From positions 1-34,396 of the forward strand of contig JAFQEC010000035.1 in the NCBI GenBank assembly GCA_017415805.1: a stretch of DNA of 34,396 bases, given 5' to 3'. The notes under the pieces are model-generated. The model was not told where the DNA came from. It searched no databases and saw only the letters and a list, made by a program, of their open reading frames with translations. The translations under genes and the position numbers were made by a program. The DNA is from Clostridia bacterium. GTDB taxonomy: Bacteria > Bacillota > Clostridia > Oscillospirales > CAG-272. Shown here one piece after another: positions 1 to 7,178 of the stretch; the first letter of the stretch is position 1; every line of letters starts with the position of its first letter.

Positions 1-2
1 CC

Positions 3-142
3 TGCACCTTTAGCCTCATGTTGGTTGCCAAGCAAAGCTTGGCCGAGCAACTGACTCTTTACTTCGCCTTGGCGAAGCGGACAGTGAGGTCCCGGGTTCT
101 GAATCCGACATAAAACGCAGAGCGTTTTATTACGAAGGTGCA
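3..142. other. Multi-hairpin structured element, unknown class
   Basis: This stretch folds on paper into a branched structure. An outer stem TGCACCTT (3-10) pairs with AAGGTGCA (135-142). An inner stem GCCTCA (13-18) pairs with TGAGGT (85-90, one G-T pair) and encloses two hairpins: GCCAAGC/GCTTGGC (27-43, loop AAA) and CTTCGCC/GGCGAAG (62-77, loop TT). Two more hairpins follow: CGGGTT/AATCCG (93-107) and ATAAAACGC/GCGTTTTAT (110-130). It could be a non-coding RNA, an extragenic repeat or a recombination site. It lies upstream of the promoter at 377-405, so it is not in that transporter's leader. I do not recognise a known RNA family, and it may continue to the left of the window. Confidence 0.45.
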
Positions 143-191
143 CATATCGGAATGCGGTGTTTTTTCTTTTTGCTATCTCTGCATCGGGGTT

Positions 192-298
192 GAACCCGAA
201 AGGTTCTTGCTGCATTTTGAAATTTGTGTTTCTTTGGAGAACCTTTCCCCGAGCGCATCGCGCTCGGAAGCAAGCTCCCAGCAGGGGGAAATCGCTGG
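192..298. other. Second cluster of short inverted repeats
   Basis: Three inverted repeats are visible: GAACC/GGTTC (192-206), CCGAGCGC/GCGCTCGG (249-267, 3-base loop, perfect 8-bp stem), and an outer TTCCCC (245-250) facing GGGGAA (285-290). CCAGC (278-282) can also pair with GCTGG (294-298). There is no open frame with a ribosome binding site here. Bases 143-191 and 299-376 hold nothing recognisable apart from AT-rich runs. Confidence 0.35.
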
Positions 299-376
299 CA
301 TGTTCAACAAAAAAAGTGTAAAAAAACCAGCGTTTTTGACGGATTCTGAGATCTTATTTTTTTCACTTTTTTTGCC

Positions 377-405
377 TTGATTTTTAGTCGATTCGGGTAT
401 ATAAT
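377..405 (+). promoter_or_regulatory. Sigma-A promoter of AEC transporter
   Basis: The -35 box TTGATT (377-382) and -10 box TATAAT (400-405) are separated by exactly 17 bases, and the ribosome binding site follows at 426-431. The start point would be about 412, giving a leader of roughly 25 bases. Confidence 0.8.
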
Positions 406-437
406 ATCTCTGTTTTGTGCGAAAAAAGGAGACTCTT

Positions 438-1394
438 ATGCTGAACGACTTGTTGTTTTCCGCCAATGTGATCGTGCCGATTTTTCTGCTGATCATGCTG
501 GGATACGCGCTGACGCGCCTGAAGGTGTGGGATGCACATTTTTTGAAAATTGCAAACGACGTTTGCTTTAAGGCCCTGCTGCCCGTTCTGCTGTTTTACA
601 ACGTGGCCAGTGCCAATATTTTTGAGGTTTTTGACGGAAAACTGATCGTCTATGCCTGCCTTTGTGCTTGCGCTTTGTGTGGGCTACTGTTCTTGATCGT
701 TCCGCTGTTCGTAAAGGACAAAAAGCGCCGTGGCGTGATGATTCAGGGCACATTTCGCTCTAATTTTCTGTTGTTCGGCGTGCCGCTTGGCTTGAGCATC
801 GGTGGGGCGGCAGGCTCGGTTCTGGCGGCCGTGGTGGCATCCTTTTACGTGCCCGTGATCAATATGCTTTCGGTCATTTCTCTTTACGTTTTCAGCGATG
901 CCGAAAACAAGAGCCTGAAATCTGCGCTCTTGGGTATTGTCAAAAACCCATTGGTGATCGGCGGAGTTTCGGGCCTTGTATTTTCCTTTATTCGCAATTC
1001 CATCGGGTTTGAGATCCTCACCATGCTGGATACCACGCTGTTTAACATCAAGTCTATCGCCACACCGCTTGCGTTCTTGATCCTGGGTGGTGACTTGAAG
1101 TTTGGAAGCATGCTGCGAAACGTGAAATACTCGGCGTTTTCGGTGCTGGGCAAAACCGTGCTGATTCCCGCGGTCATGCTGCCGATCTCCGCGCTCTTGG
1201 GCTTTGATTCCCTGGAGATGGCGATCCTGCTTGCTGTCTTTGCAACGCCCAATGCGGTCTCCAGCTATGCGATGGCGAGAAATTATGAAGAGGATTATGA
1301 GCTGGCGGGTGAGATCATCACGCTCGGCACTCTGATTTCCATTTTTACTATCTTTGTGTTTATTACGGTCACAAAGTATCTTGGATGGATTTGA
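438..1394 (+). CDS. AEC (auxin efflux carrier) family transporter
   Basis: This is a 318-residue hydrophobic protein of the auxin efflux carrier / bile-acid transporter superfamily. In bacteria these are secondary transporters that export or exchange small organic acids such as malate. The sequence opens with a helix followed by LGYALTRLKVWD, contains about ten hydrophobic segments, and carries the family-type half-repeat ends LLFYNVASANIF (N-terminal half) and FATPNAVSSYAMA (C-terminal half). The ATG at 438 is preferred to an in-frame GTG at 417, because an AAAGGAG site (425-431) lies just upstream of it and the GTG has none. The gene is monocistronic between its own promoter and a strong terminator. 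The substrate cannot be read from sequence. Confidence 0.88.
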   Translation: MLNDLLFSANVIVPIFLLIMLGYALTRLKVWDAHFLKIANDVCFKALLPVLLFYNVASANIFEVFDGKLIVYACLCACALCGLLFLIVPLFVKDKKRRGVMIQGTFRSNFLLFGVPLGLSIGGAAGSVLAAVVASFYVPVINMLSVISLYVFSDAENKSLKSALLGIVKNPLVIGGVSGLVFSFIRNSIGFEILTMLDTTLFNIKSIATPLAFLILGGDLKFGSMLRNVKYSAFSVLGKTVLIPAVMLPISALLGFDSLEMAILLAVFATPNAVSSYAMARNYEEDYELAGEIITLGTLISIFTIFVFITVTKYLGWI

Positions 1395-1395
1395 A

Positions 1396-1435
1396 AAAGC
1401 AAAAAGAGAACCCGTACGGGTTCTCTTTTTGCTTT
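1396..1435 (+). terminator. Intrinsic terminator of AEC transporter
   Basis: A perfect 40-base palindrome begins two bases after the stop codon. Its GC core AACCCGT/ACGGGTT is flanked by A-rich then T-rich arms (TTCTCTTTTTGCTTT), giving a hairpin with a U-rich 3' side. Confidence 0.85.
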
Positions 1436-1467
1436 GGGGGATCTGTACGCAAGCACCGAACAAGCAT

Positions 1468-1510
1468 AAAAAAGGGCACGTAGCGGCAGGATTTGCCGTT
1501 ACATACCCTT
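1468..1510 (-). terminator. Terminator of the XRE regulator gene
   Basis: On the minus strand the arms (1494-1510 and 1472-1488) form a 17-bp stem with two G-U pairs and one mismatch. A T-run (complement of AAAA at 1468-1471) follows. The plus-strand fold is poorer, which fixes the orientation. It overlaps the stop codon of the regulator. Confidence 0.7.
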
Positions 1511-1721
1511 ATTCATTGGGGGGATCACTTCCGAAAATCAAATAATCGACCGAAACATTAAAATATCTTGCAAGCTTCACAAGCATTTCCAGATCGGGAC
1601 TCCGCTTTCCGTTCTCATAGTATGAAAGTGCTTCGCGGCTGATAGACAGATCCATGGCAACCTTGAGTTGGCTATATTTTTTGCGTTTTCGTATCTCTTT
1701 TAAGCCCTTCATTTGCATCAT
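1509..1721 (-). CDS. XRE-family helix-turn-helix regulator
   Basis: A 70-residue protein that is almost entirely one Cro/CI-type HTH domain. IRKRKKYSQLKVAMDLSISR (about residues 10-29) forms the first helices, EALSYYENGKRSPDLEML the recognition region, and LARYFNVSVDYLIFG the typical last helix. It has no effector domain, so it is probably a dimeric repressor. The start is supported by AAGGAGA (complement of 1728-1734), 7 bases upstream. It is transcribed away from the membrane-protein gene at 1819, and the shared spacer carries two GTAAC-N5-GTTAC dyads that are plausible operators for this protein. The function of the pair is unknown, and base composition is AT-richer than that of the neighbours. 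Confidence 0.9.
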   Translation of the reverse strand: MMQMKGLKEIRKRKKYSQLKVAMDLSISREALSYYENGKRSPDLEMLVKLARYFNVSVDYLIFGSDPPNE

Positions 1722-1740
1722 AGAAAATCTCCTTATCCTC

Positions 1741-1769
1741 TTGACTTTATTGTAACGTTTTGTTACAAT
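1741..1769 (+). promoter_or_regulatory. Sigma-A promoter of small membrane protein
   Basis: TTGACT (1741-1746) and TACAAT (1764-1769) are spaced by 17 bases. The first operator dyad (1751-1767) covers the spacer and most of the -10 box, so a protein bound there would block RNA polymerase. Confidence 0.8.
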
Positions 1770-1790
1770 AAATATGTAACAATTTGTTAC
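1751..1790. promoter_or_regulatory. Twin dyad operators GTAAC-N5-GTTAC
   Basis: Two copies of the same dyad occur: TGTAACGTTTTGTTACA (1751-1767) and TGTAACAATTTGTTAC (1775-1790). Their centres are 24 bases apart, slightly over two helical turns. The first lies on the -10 region and the second on the expected start point of the plus-strand promoter. This geometry suits cooperative repression by the adjacent XRE protein (inference). Confidence 0.75.
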
Positions 1791-1818
1791 TTCTATAAAG
1801 GAGATGAAAGGAGATAAA

Positions 1819-2232
1819 ATGAAAAGGCTGAAATTGGTAAATCAAAAAGATGTAGAGGTGACGTATTGGCTGTTTTGCGCCATTTCAATTGTGTTGGCGG
1901 TGTTGATTTTTTGCCTTGGGGTAAGTCGCTGTATTCAATTAGGCGAGGCTCTAAAGGAAATTGAAAAAGCGGAAATGGAAAAACTTTGGGAACTGGAACA
2001 CACCCCTGTTTCAAATGACGTTCGAAAGGAATACGAGGCGATTATCCATGAAACCTTCAAGGAGCAAGAGGATGCGGCGCAGACGCAGATTGTTATAGGT
2101 ATCACGGTATCTCTTTCTGCAATTTTTGCGGCTTTTGTGTCGTTGAAATGGCTACAGGTATTGTTCGGCTTCTTTTATGACCAAAAACGATGTTTTTTGC
2201 AACAGGCTCAAAAGGATGGAAGGAGTCTGTAA
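1819..2232 (+). CDS. Small two-helix membrane protein, unknown function
   Basis: A 137-residue protein not assigned to any family. Hydrophobic helices lie at about residues 16-38 and 90-109. They are separated by a charged, probably helical linker rich in Glu and Lys (about 42-86), and a short aromatic segment, WLQVLFGFFY, follows the second helix. No enzyme motif is visible. The ATG at 1819 is chosen because AAAGGAG (1807-1813) lies 5 bases upstream. An in-frame ATG at 1804 is directly abutted by another AAAGGAG (1797-1803) and is unlikely to be used. The gene is divergent from the XRE regulator and its promoter overlaps the twin dyads, so it is the likely regulated target. Confidence 0.75.
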   Translation: MKRLKLVNQKDVEVTYWLFCAISIVLAVLIFCLGVSRCIQLGEALKEIEKAEMEKLWELEHTPVSNDVRKEYEAIIHETFKEQEDAAQTQIVIGITVSLSAIFAAFVSLKWLQVLFGFFYDQKRCFLQQAQKDGRSL

Positions 2233-2276
2233 AACAGAAGCTTGTGAAAATGCATGTTTGAATGCGCTAAAAACAA

Positions 2277-2320
2277 AAAAAGGCACACCGCCAACAATGC
2301 TGTTGGCGGTGTGCCTTTTT
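2277..2320. terminator. Bidirectional terminator between convergent genes
   Basis: A 20-bp perfect stem (2277-2296 and 2301-2320) with loop ATGC has an A-run on one side and a T-run on the other. It can stop transcription from the membrane-protein gene on the plus strand and from the GDPD operon on the minus strand. Confidence 0.9.
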
Positions 2321-2325
2321 ACACA

Positions 2326-3054
2326 TTATTCCAAAATATTCGTGGTGATCTGATCCACACCCCATTTGGCAAGCTGCACGGCTACCGCAGGGTCATCCAC
2401 GGTCCAGCAATTCACCTTGATGCCGTTTTTGTGGCAGATACGGACCATATCCTTGGTCAAATTCTTGTAGTAGACGTCCAGATCCAGCTTTTGTGCGCAA
2501 AGCAGCTCCAGCCAATTTTCGGGGAGCTCCTTGCCGATAAGGAACTGTGCGGATACATCCGGGTGATTGGCGCGCAGCAGCACCAGAGTTTCATAATGGA
2601 AGGAGATAAAGGTGGTGTGATCGAGATAATCGGCCGCGGCGATCTCGCAGACAATACGGTCAAGCTCCTGCTCGGAGAAGCTGCTTTTGAGCTCCAGCAC
2701 GGCGTGCTTTTCGTAGTGCTTGCAGATCGCAATATATTCGGCAAGCGTTGGCAGACAAAGACCGCGGCGGTCCTTTTCTCCCGTATACTTGTTGCACAGC
2801 GTGATCTGACGCAGCGTATCAAGGGTGGATTCCTCCACAAGGATGCGGTCGTTTGCCACGCGTTGCGTGTCTGCGTCGTGGATCAGGATGAAATTCCCGT
2901 CTCCTGTGCGATGAATGTCGGTTTCGATCCCCCAATAGGAGCGATTGCCCGCCGCGATAAAGGCGGCGCCGGTGTTCTCGCGCTCCAATCCACTGCACCC
3001 ACGGTGTGCAACCAACAGTGGCTTGTGCTTGAGATCAAGCTTGGTGGTATTCAT
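2326..3054 (-). CDS. Glycerophosphodiester phosphodiesterase (GDPD family)
   Basis: This predicted enzyme hydrolyses glycerophosphodiesters to glycerol-3-phosphate and an alcohol. The 242-residue sequence has the GDPD TIM-barrel signatures: the H17-R18-G19 motif after the first strand, E26-N27-T28, GIETDIH (metal ligands E44 and D46), H59-D60, and E121-L-K123. The C-terminal end NCWTVDD is also typical. It has no signal peptide or membrane anchor, so it probably acts in the cytoplasm. AGGAGGG (complement of 3063-3069) lies 8 bases before the start. It is the last gene of the minus-strand operon, 24 bases after glnS, followed by a strong terminator. Its link to the tRNA synthetases appears to be only co-transcription. 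Confidence 0.92.
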   Translation of the reverse strand: MNTTKLDLKHKPLLVAHRGCSGLERENTGAAFIAAGNRSYWGIETDIHRTGDGNFILIHDADTQRVANDRILVEESTLDTLRQITLCNKYTGEKDRRGLCLPTLAEYIAICKHYEKHAVLELKSSFSEQELDRIVCEIAAADYLDHTTFISFHYETLVLLRANHPDVSAQFLIGKELPENWLELLCAQKLDLDVYYKNLTKDMVRICHKNGIKVNCWTVDDPAVAVQLAKWGVDQITTNILE

Positions 3055-3078
3055 GCCGTTTTCCCTCCTGTTTCGGGG

Positions 3079-4737
3079 TTATTTCTTGGGGAAGCTGTCC
3101 TTCAGGCCCACAACGCGGTTAAAGGTGTTTTCGTATTTGGTGTCCAGACAATAGTAGCCGTCGCGTACGAACTGGAATTTATCGCCGGGCTTCGCATCGG
3201 CCAGCGAGGGCTCGATCTTGGCGTGCTCCACACGCTTGAGCGAGTCGGGATTGAGATAATCGTTGTAGGTCTTGCCCTCGGGCAGATCACCGGGGTTCTC
3301 AATCGTGAGCAGATTGTCGTAGAGCATCAGCGTGGTGTCCTTGGCGTACTTGGCGGAGAGCCAATGGATCGTACCCTTGATCTTGCGTCCGTCTGCGGGC
3401 ATATTGTTGCGCGTTTCGAGATCCGCCGTGCAAAGGATGCGCGCGATCGACCCGTCGGGATTTTTCACGATCTCGTTGCAACGGATGATATACGCGCCCA
3501 TCAAGCGCACCTCGCCGTCGGGCTTGAGACGGAAGAACTTGGGGGGCGGAACCTCGGCGAAATCGTCGGCATCCACATAGATCTCGCGCGTGAAGGGGAG
3601 CTCACGGGTGCCAAGCTCGGGCTTTTGCGGGTGGTTGGGCAATGCAAAGGTCTCCTCGCGCCCCTCGTCGTAGTTGGTGATCTCCACAAGAATCGGGTTC
3701 TTGATGGCGATGCGGCGGGGCGCGACCTCTCCCAGCTCGTCACGGATGCAGTGCTCCAGCATGCCGATGTCAACGAGGCTCTCATTCTTGGCAATACCGA
3801 CCTCGCGCACGAAGCGGAAGATCGAGGCGGGCGTGTAGCCGCGGCGGCGCAGTGCGCAGATGGTGGGCAGGCGCGGATCGTCCCAGCCGTCCACCGTGCC
3901 GTTTTCCACCAGCGAGCGCAGATAGCGCTTCGACATCACGGTGTTGGTGATGTTCAGACGCGCAAATTCGCGCTGCTTGGGGCGGGGGTCAAAGCCGCCG
4001 ACATTGTCCAGCACCCAGTCGTAAAGCGGGCGGTGATTCTCAAATTCCAGCGAGCACAGTGAGTGCGTGATGCCCTCCAGCGCGTCCTGAATGGGATGCG
4101 CGTAGTCGTAAAGGGGATAGATGCACCACTTGTCGCCCTGACGGTGGTGCGCGGTGTGCACGATGCGGTAGATCGCGGGATCGCGCATATTGATATTAGG
4201 CGATGCCATGTCGATCTTGGCGCGTAAGGTCTTGGCACCGTCGGGGAATTCGCCGCGACGCATGCGCTCAAACAGATCGAGGTTTTCCTCCACCGAGCGG
4301 TTGCGGTAGGGGGATTCCACGCCCTTTTCGGTCAGCGTGCCGCGCGTGGCGCGCAGCTCCTCGGCCGAGAGGTCGCACACGTAGGCCTTGCCGTCCTTGA
4401 TCAGCTTCACGGCAAATTCATAGCACTTGTCAAAGTAGTCCGAGCCGTAGAATACACCGCCCGTGGGAGTTGCGCCCAGCCACGTGAGATCCTCATAGAT
4501 CGATTCCACGTATTCCACGTCCTCCTTGGCAGGATTGGTGTCGTCGTAGCGCAGGTTGAAAAGTCCGCCGTACTTGCGCGCGGTCTCCACGTTGATATAG
4601 ATCGCCTTCGCCGAGCCGATGTGCAGATAGCCGTTGGGCTCGGGCGGAAAACGGGTGTGGATTTTTAGGTTGGGATCCTCACGCAGATCCGCGTCAATGA
4701 TATCGTGAATAAAATTGCTGCCAATGGTTTCTTCCAT
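3079..4737 (-). CDS. glnS: Glutamine--tRNA ligase
   Basis: Class I aminoacyl-tRNA synthetase that charges tRNA-Gln directly with glutamine. The 552-residue protein shows PPEPNGYLHIGSAKA with the HIGH-type motif at 39-42, the RYDDTNPAKE segment, and a KMSKS-type motif VMSKR at 267-271, followed by the beta-barrel anticodon-binding region. Length matches bacterial GlnRS. The ATG at 4737 is preferred because GAGAGG (complement of 4747-4752) lies 9 bases upstream. An in-frame GTG at 4770 would overlap gltX and has no such site. It lies 19 bases after gltX. Many Firmicutes lack GlnRS and make Gln-tRNA by amidation, so this gene is phylogenetically informative. Confidence 0.96.
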   Translation of the reverse strand: MEETIGSNFIHDIIDADLREDPNLKIHTRFPPEPNGYLHIGSAKAIYINVETARKYGGLFNLRYDDTNPAKEDVEYVESIYEDLTWLGATPTGGVFYGSDYFDKCYEFAVKLIKDGKAYVCDLSAEELRATRGTLTEKGVESPYRNRSVEENLDLFERMRRGEFPDGAKTLRAKIDMASPNINMRDPAIYRIVHTAHHRQGDKWCIYPLYDYAHPIQDALEGITHSLCSLEFENHRPLYDWVLDNVGGFDPRPKQREFARLNITNTVMSKRYLRSLVENGTVDGWDDPRLPTICALRRRGYTPASIFRFVREVGIAKNESLVDIGMLEHCIRDELGEVAPRRIAIKNPILVEITNYDEGREETFALPNHPQKPELGTRELPFTREIYVDADDFAEVPPPKFFRLKPDGEVRLMGAYIIRCNEIVKNPDGSIARILCTADLETRNNMPADGRKIKGTIHWLSAKYAKDTTLMLYDNLLTIENPGDLPEGKTYNDYLNPDSLKRVEHAKIEPSLADAKPGDKFQFVRDGYYCLDTKYENTFNRVVGLKDSFPKK

Positions 4738-4756
4738 TTCGTAAAACCTCTCGTTC

Positions 4757-6403
4757 TTATAGCGTTGCACGCATGGCCTCGATGCGCGCGAGCACGCGCG
4801 CCCGACCCAGGATCTGCATGACCGAATACATATCGGGGGAGTTCTGTCTGCCCGTGACTGCCACGCGCAGGAACATACTGACGTCCGCCACGCTGCCGCG
4901 GAAGGCGTCGGGATTCTCGCGGTAGGCCTTCATGTCCGAGGCGTAGCCGATCTCCTCGGCAATGGCCTTGATCTTTTCAAACCAGACCGTGCTGTCATCG
5001 GCCTCATCGTAGCGCTCGGTAAAGAGCGTCAGTGCCGCTTTGATATCCGCCTTGTCAAAGGCTTCGGGATAAGACTCGGTCACGGTGAACCAGTCGTCAA
5101 AGAAGAAGTCCAGATAGGGCTTCACGTCGGCCCACACTGCAAAGTCCTTGCGCGGCTTCTTTCCACCGCGGCCGATCGCGAGGATCGACTTGGTATAGGC
5201 CTCGTCGGCGGTCAGGTGCACGTGCAGATCGGCGTCAAATTCGGCGGCGAAATCCACCACCTGCGCGTAGACGGTATCGGCATCCATGCGCGAGATCACG
5301 TTCTTGGAAACGTCGCGCAGCTTGGCGGCATCAAACAGCGACCCCGCAGGGTTCATCTTTTTCACGGAGAAGGGGAACTTGTCCACGGGTGCATCGGGGT
5401 TGGCGCGCCGCCAGTCCTCAAAATTGGAGTTGAGCACCGTCATGAGGTACTCGTAGACCGACTGCACGGGGAAGCCCGCCGCGCGGTAGTAGGTCAGCGC
5501 CAGCTCGGGGTCCTTGCGCTTGGAAAGCTTGCGCTTGGATTCGCCGTCCATCTTCATCAAGGGGCCGATGTGCAGATACTTCGGGGGCTTGAAGCCAAGC
5601 GAACGGAACAGCTGCAGGTGGAAGGGGAGCGTGGGTAGCCACTCGTCACCGCGTACCACGTGCGTGGTGCGCATGAGATGGTCGTCCACCGCGTGTGCAA
5701 AGTGGTAGGTGGGAATACCATCGGATTTGAGCAGAACGTGGTCAATGTCGTTCTCGGTCAGCTCCAGGTTGCCCTTGATCAGGTCCGTCATGCGGATCTT
5801 GTTGGAAAGAGACCCCGTGGAACGGAAGCGCAGCACGTAGGGCGTGCCCTTGTTCAGCTCTGCCTGGATCTCCTCAAGCGACCGATCACGCCAAACTGCC
5901 CATTTACCAAAGTACCCGAAGTTGGCCTTTTCGGCCTCCTGACGGGCGTGGATGTCGGAGAGCTCCTGCTCGGTGCAAAAGCACGGATAGGCCTCGCCCT
6001 GCAGCACAAGCTGCTTGGCGTAAACGTGGTAGATCTCTACGCGACGGCGCTGGCGGTAGGGGCCGTAGCTGCCCGAATCCCCGTCAATGGTCGCACCCTC
6101 GTCAAAAACAATATTGTAGTGCTTGAGCGATTCAATGAGGATCTCCACAGCACCCGGAACCTCGCGCTTGGCGTCGGTATCCTCTACGCGCAAGAACAGC
6201 GTGCCGCCCGATTGGTGGCAGAGTCGCTCTGAGGTCAGGCCCTGCACCAGGTTTCCGAGATGCACAAAGCCCGTGGGGCTGGGTGCCATGCGCGAAACGA
6301 TCGCGCCCTCCTTCAGATCGCGGGGCGGAAAGCGCCCTTCCAGATCCTCGGGTGTGAGCGTGACGTGAGGAAAAAGCAATTGAGCAAGTGCGGTCGTGTC
6401 CAT
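4757..6403 (-). CDS. gltX: Glutamate--tRNA ligase, N-terminally extended type
   Basis: Charges tRNA-Glu. The 548-residue protein has the class I signatures: APSPTGFVHLGN with the HIGH-type motif at 48-51, and KLSKR at 292-296. The catalytic core is preceded by about 37 residues (LLFPHVTLTPEDLEGRFPPR), whereas most bacterial GluRS begin a few residues before the APSPTG motif. From memory, this extension is typical of a divergent clostridial GluRS group. The start has AAAGAGG (complement of 6410-6416) 6 bases upstream. The gene is sandwiched between the MBL hydrolase (24-base gap) and glnS. With GlnRS encoded next door it may be a discriminating enzyme, but this cannot be decided from the sequence by eye. 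Confidence 0.95.
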   Translation of the reverse strand: MDTTALAQLLFPHVTLTPEDLEGRFPPRDLKEGAIVSRMAPSPTGFVHLGNLVQGLTSERLCHQSGGTLFLRVEDTDAKREVPGAVEILIESLKHYNIVFDEGATIDGDSGSYGPYRQRRRVEIYHVYAKQLVLQGEAYPCFCTEQELSDIHARQEAEKANFGYFGKWAVWRDRSLEEIQAELNKGTPYVLRFRSTGSLSNKIRMTDLIKGNLELTENDIDHVLLKSDGIPTYHFAHAVDDHLMRTTHVVRGDEWLPTLPFHLQLFRSLGFKPPKYLHIGPLMKMDGESKRKLSKRKDPELALTYYRAAGFPVQSVYEYLMTVLNSNFEDWRRANPDAPVDKFPFSVKKMNPAGSLFDAAKLRDVSKNVISRMDADTVYAQVVDFAAEFDADLHVHLTADEAYTKSILAIGRGGKKPRKDFAVWADVKPYLDFFFDDWFTVTESYPEAFDKADIKAALTLFTERYDEADDSTVWFEKIKAIAEEIGYASDMKAYRENPDAFRGSVADVSMFLRVAVTGRQNSPDMYSVMQILGRARVLARIEAMRATL

Positions 6404-6427
6404 AATGCACCTCTTTGTACAAATTTA

Positions 6428-7045
6428 TTAAAAAAGCAGATCCAATGCAGTACCCAGTGTTCCGCCCTCGCCGTGGCCCGGATAAATACGGGTCTTTCGG
6501 GGGAGTGCGCGCAGGGCATTTAGTGTGCGGCGCATGGCGGCGCTGTCGCCGCCCCAAAGATCGCAACGCCCGAAGCCCTCGGCAAATACCGTGTCGCCGC
6601 TGAAGGCGATGGGCGCATTTGCATCCTCGGTGAGATAAAAGACCGAGCCCGGGGTGTGACCCGGGGTGGCGCGCACGGTAAGCGTGATACTGCCAAACGT
6701 CAGCACCTCGCCGTCGAACAGCGTGCGGTCGGGGGTGGGATAGGCGTGATCCTCGCCGAAAAAGAGCGCGTGTGCATTCTTTTTTGCATCGGCAGGGAAG
6801 TCACGGTCGGGGGCGGCGAGCAGGAGAGGCACGCCGAAGGCGGTGCGAAGCGCGGCCGCGGTCTCCATATGATCAAAGTGCCCGTGCGTGAGCAGGATCG
6901 CGTGCAGTGTCGCGCCTGTTTTTGCAAGCGCGCGCTGTACGGTCTCGGGATCGGCCGTGGCGTCGATCAGCACGGCATCCGTGCCCTTTCGCACGAGATA
7001 GCAGTTTGAGGCGAAGCCGCCGGGATACAGATTTTGGATCTCCAT
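6428..7045 (-). CDS. MBL-fold metallohydrolase, glyoxalase II-like
   Basis: A 205-residue metallo-beta-lactamase-fold hydrolase. The metal-binding motif HGHFDH is at residues 54-59, followed by TPGHTPGS, the metal-bridging Asp in FSGDTVF, and the late YPGHGEGG histidine. The compact size and motif order match small hydroxyacylglutathione-hydrolase-like proteins that are widespread in Firmicutes, where the true substrate is generally unknown. No signal peptide is present. CTCCTTT at 7057-7063 gives an AAAGGAG site 11 bases before the start. It is the first gene of the operon driven by the promoter at 7081-7109. Confidence 0.9.
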   Translation of the reverse strand: MEIQNLYPGGFASNCYLVRKGTDAVLIDATADPETVQRALAKTGATLHAILLTHGHFDHMETAAALRTAFGVPLLLAAPDRDFPADAKKNAHALFFGEDHAYPTPDRTLFDGEVLTFGSITLTVRATPGHTPGSVFYLTEDANAPIAFSGDTVFAEGFGRCDLWGGDSAAMRRTLNALRALPRKTRIYPGHGEGGTLGTALDLLF

Positions 7046-7080
7046 GCGGCCATACGCTCCTTTGTTTCATAATTAAATAT

Positions 7081-7109
7081 AGTATACCACATTTTGCACG
7101 GCTTGTCTA
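7081..7109 (-). promoter_or_regulatory. Sigma-A promoter of MBL-gltX-glnS-GDPD operon
   Basis: Read on the minus strand, TAGACA (7104-7109) and TATACT (7081-7086) are separated by 17 bases, about 35 bases before the first start codon. Confidence 0.78.
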
Positions 7110-7122
7110 CTGTTTTTGAGAG

Positions 7123-7163
7123 AAAAAAGGGGCGTTTCCCACACGGCTGTGCAGGAAACGCCC
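7123..7163 (-). terminator. Terminator of OppA-like lipoprotein gene
   Basis: On the minus strand the stem GGGCGTTTCC/GGAAACGCCC (7130-7163) is followed by CCTTTTTT (complement of 7123-7130). A small inner stem CACA/TGTG lies in the loop. Confidence 0.85.
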
Positions 7164-7178
7164 TGAAGCGAAAGCGTT

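Noticed and set aside
85..110. Possible tRNA T-arm around GGTCCCGGGTTCTGAATCC
   Set aside because: The loop does not match the TTCRA consensus, and no acceptor, D or anticodon arm can be placed around it.
2254..4062. 602-residue open frame on the plus strand, antisense to the GDPD and glnS genes
   Set aside because: It lies over two well-supported enzymes, has no ribosome binding site and encodes no recognisable domain. It reflects codon bias in the opposite frame.
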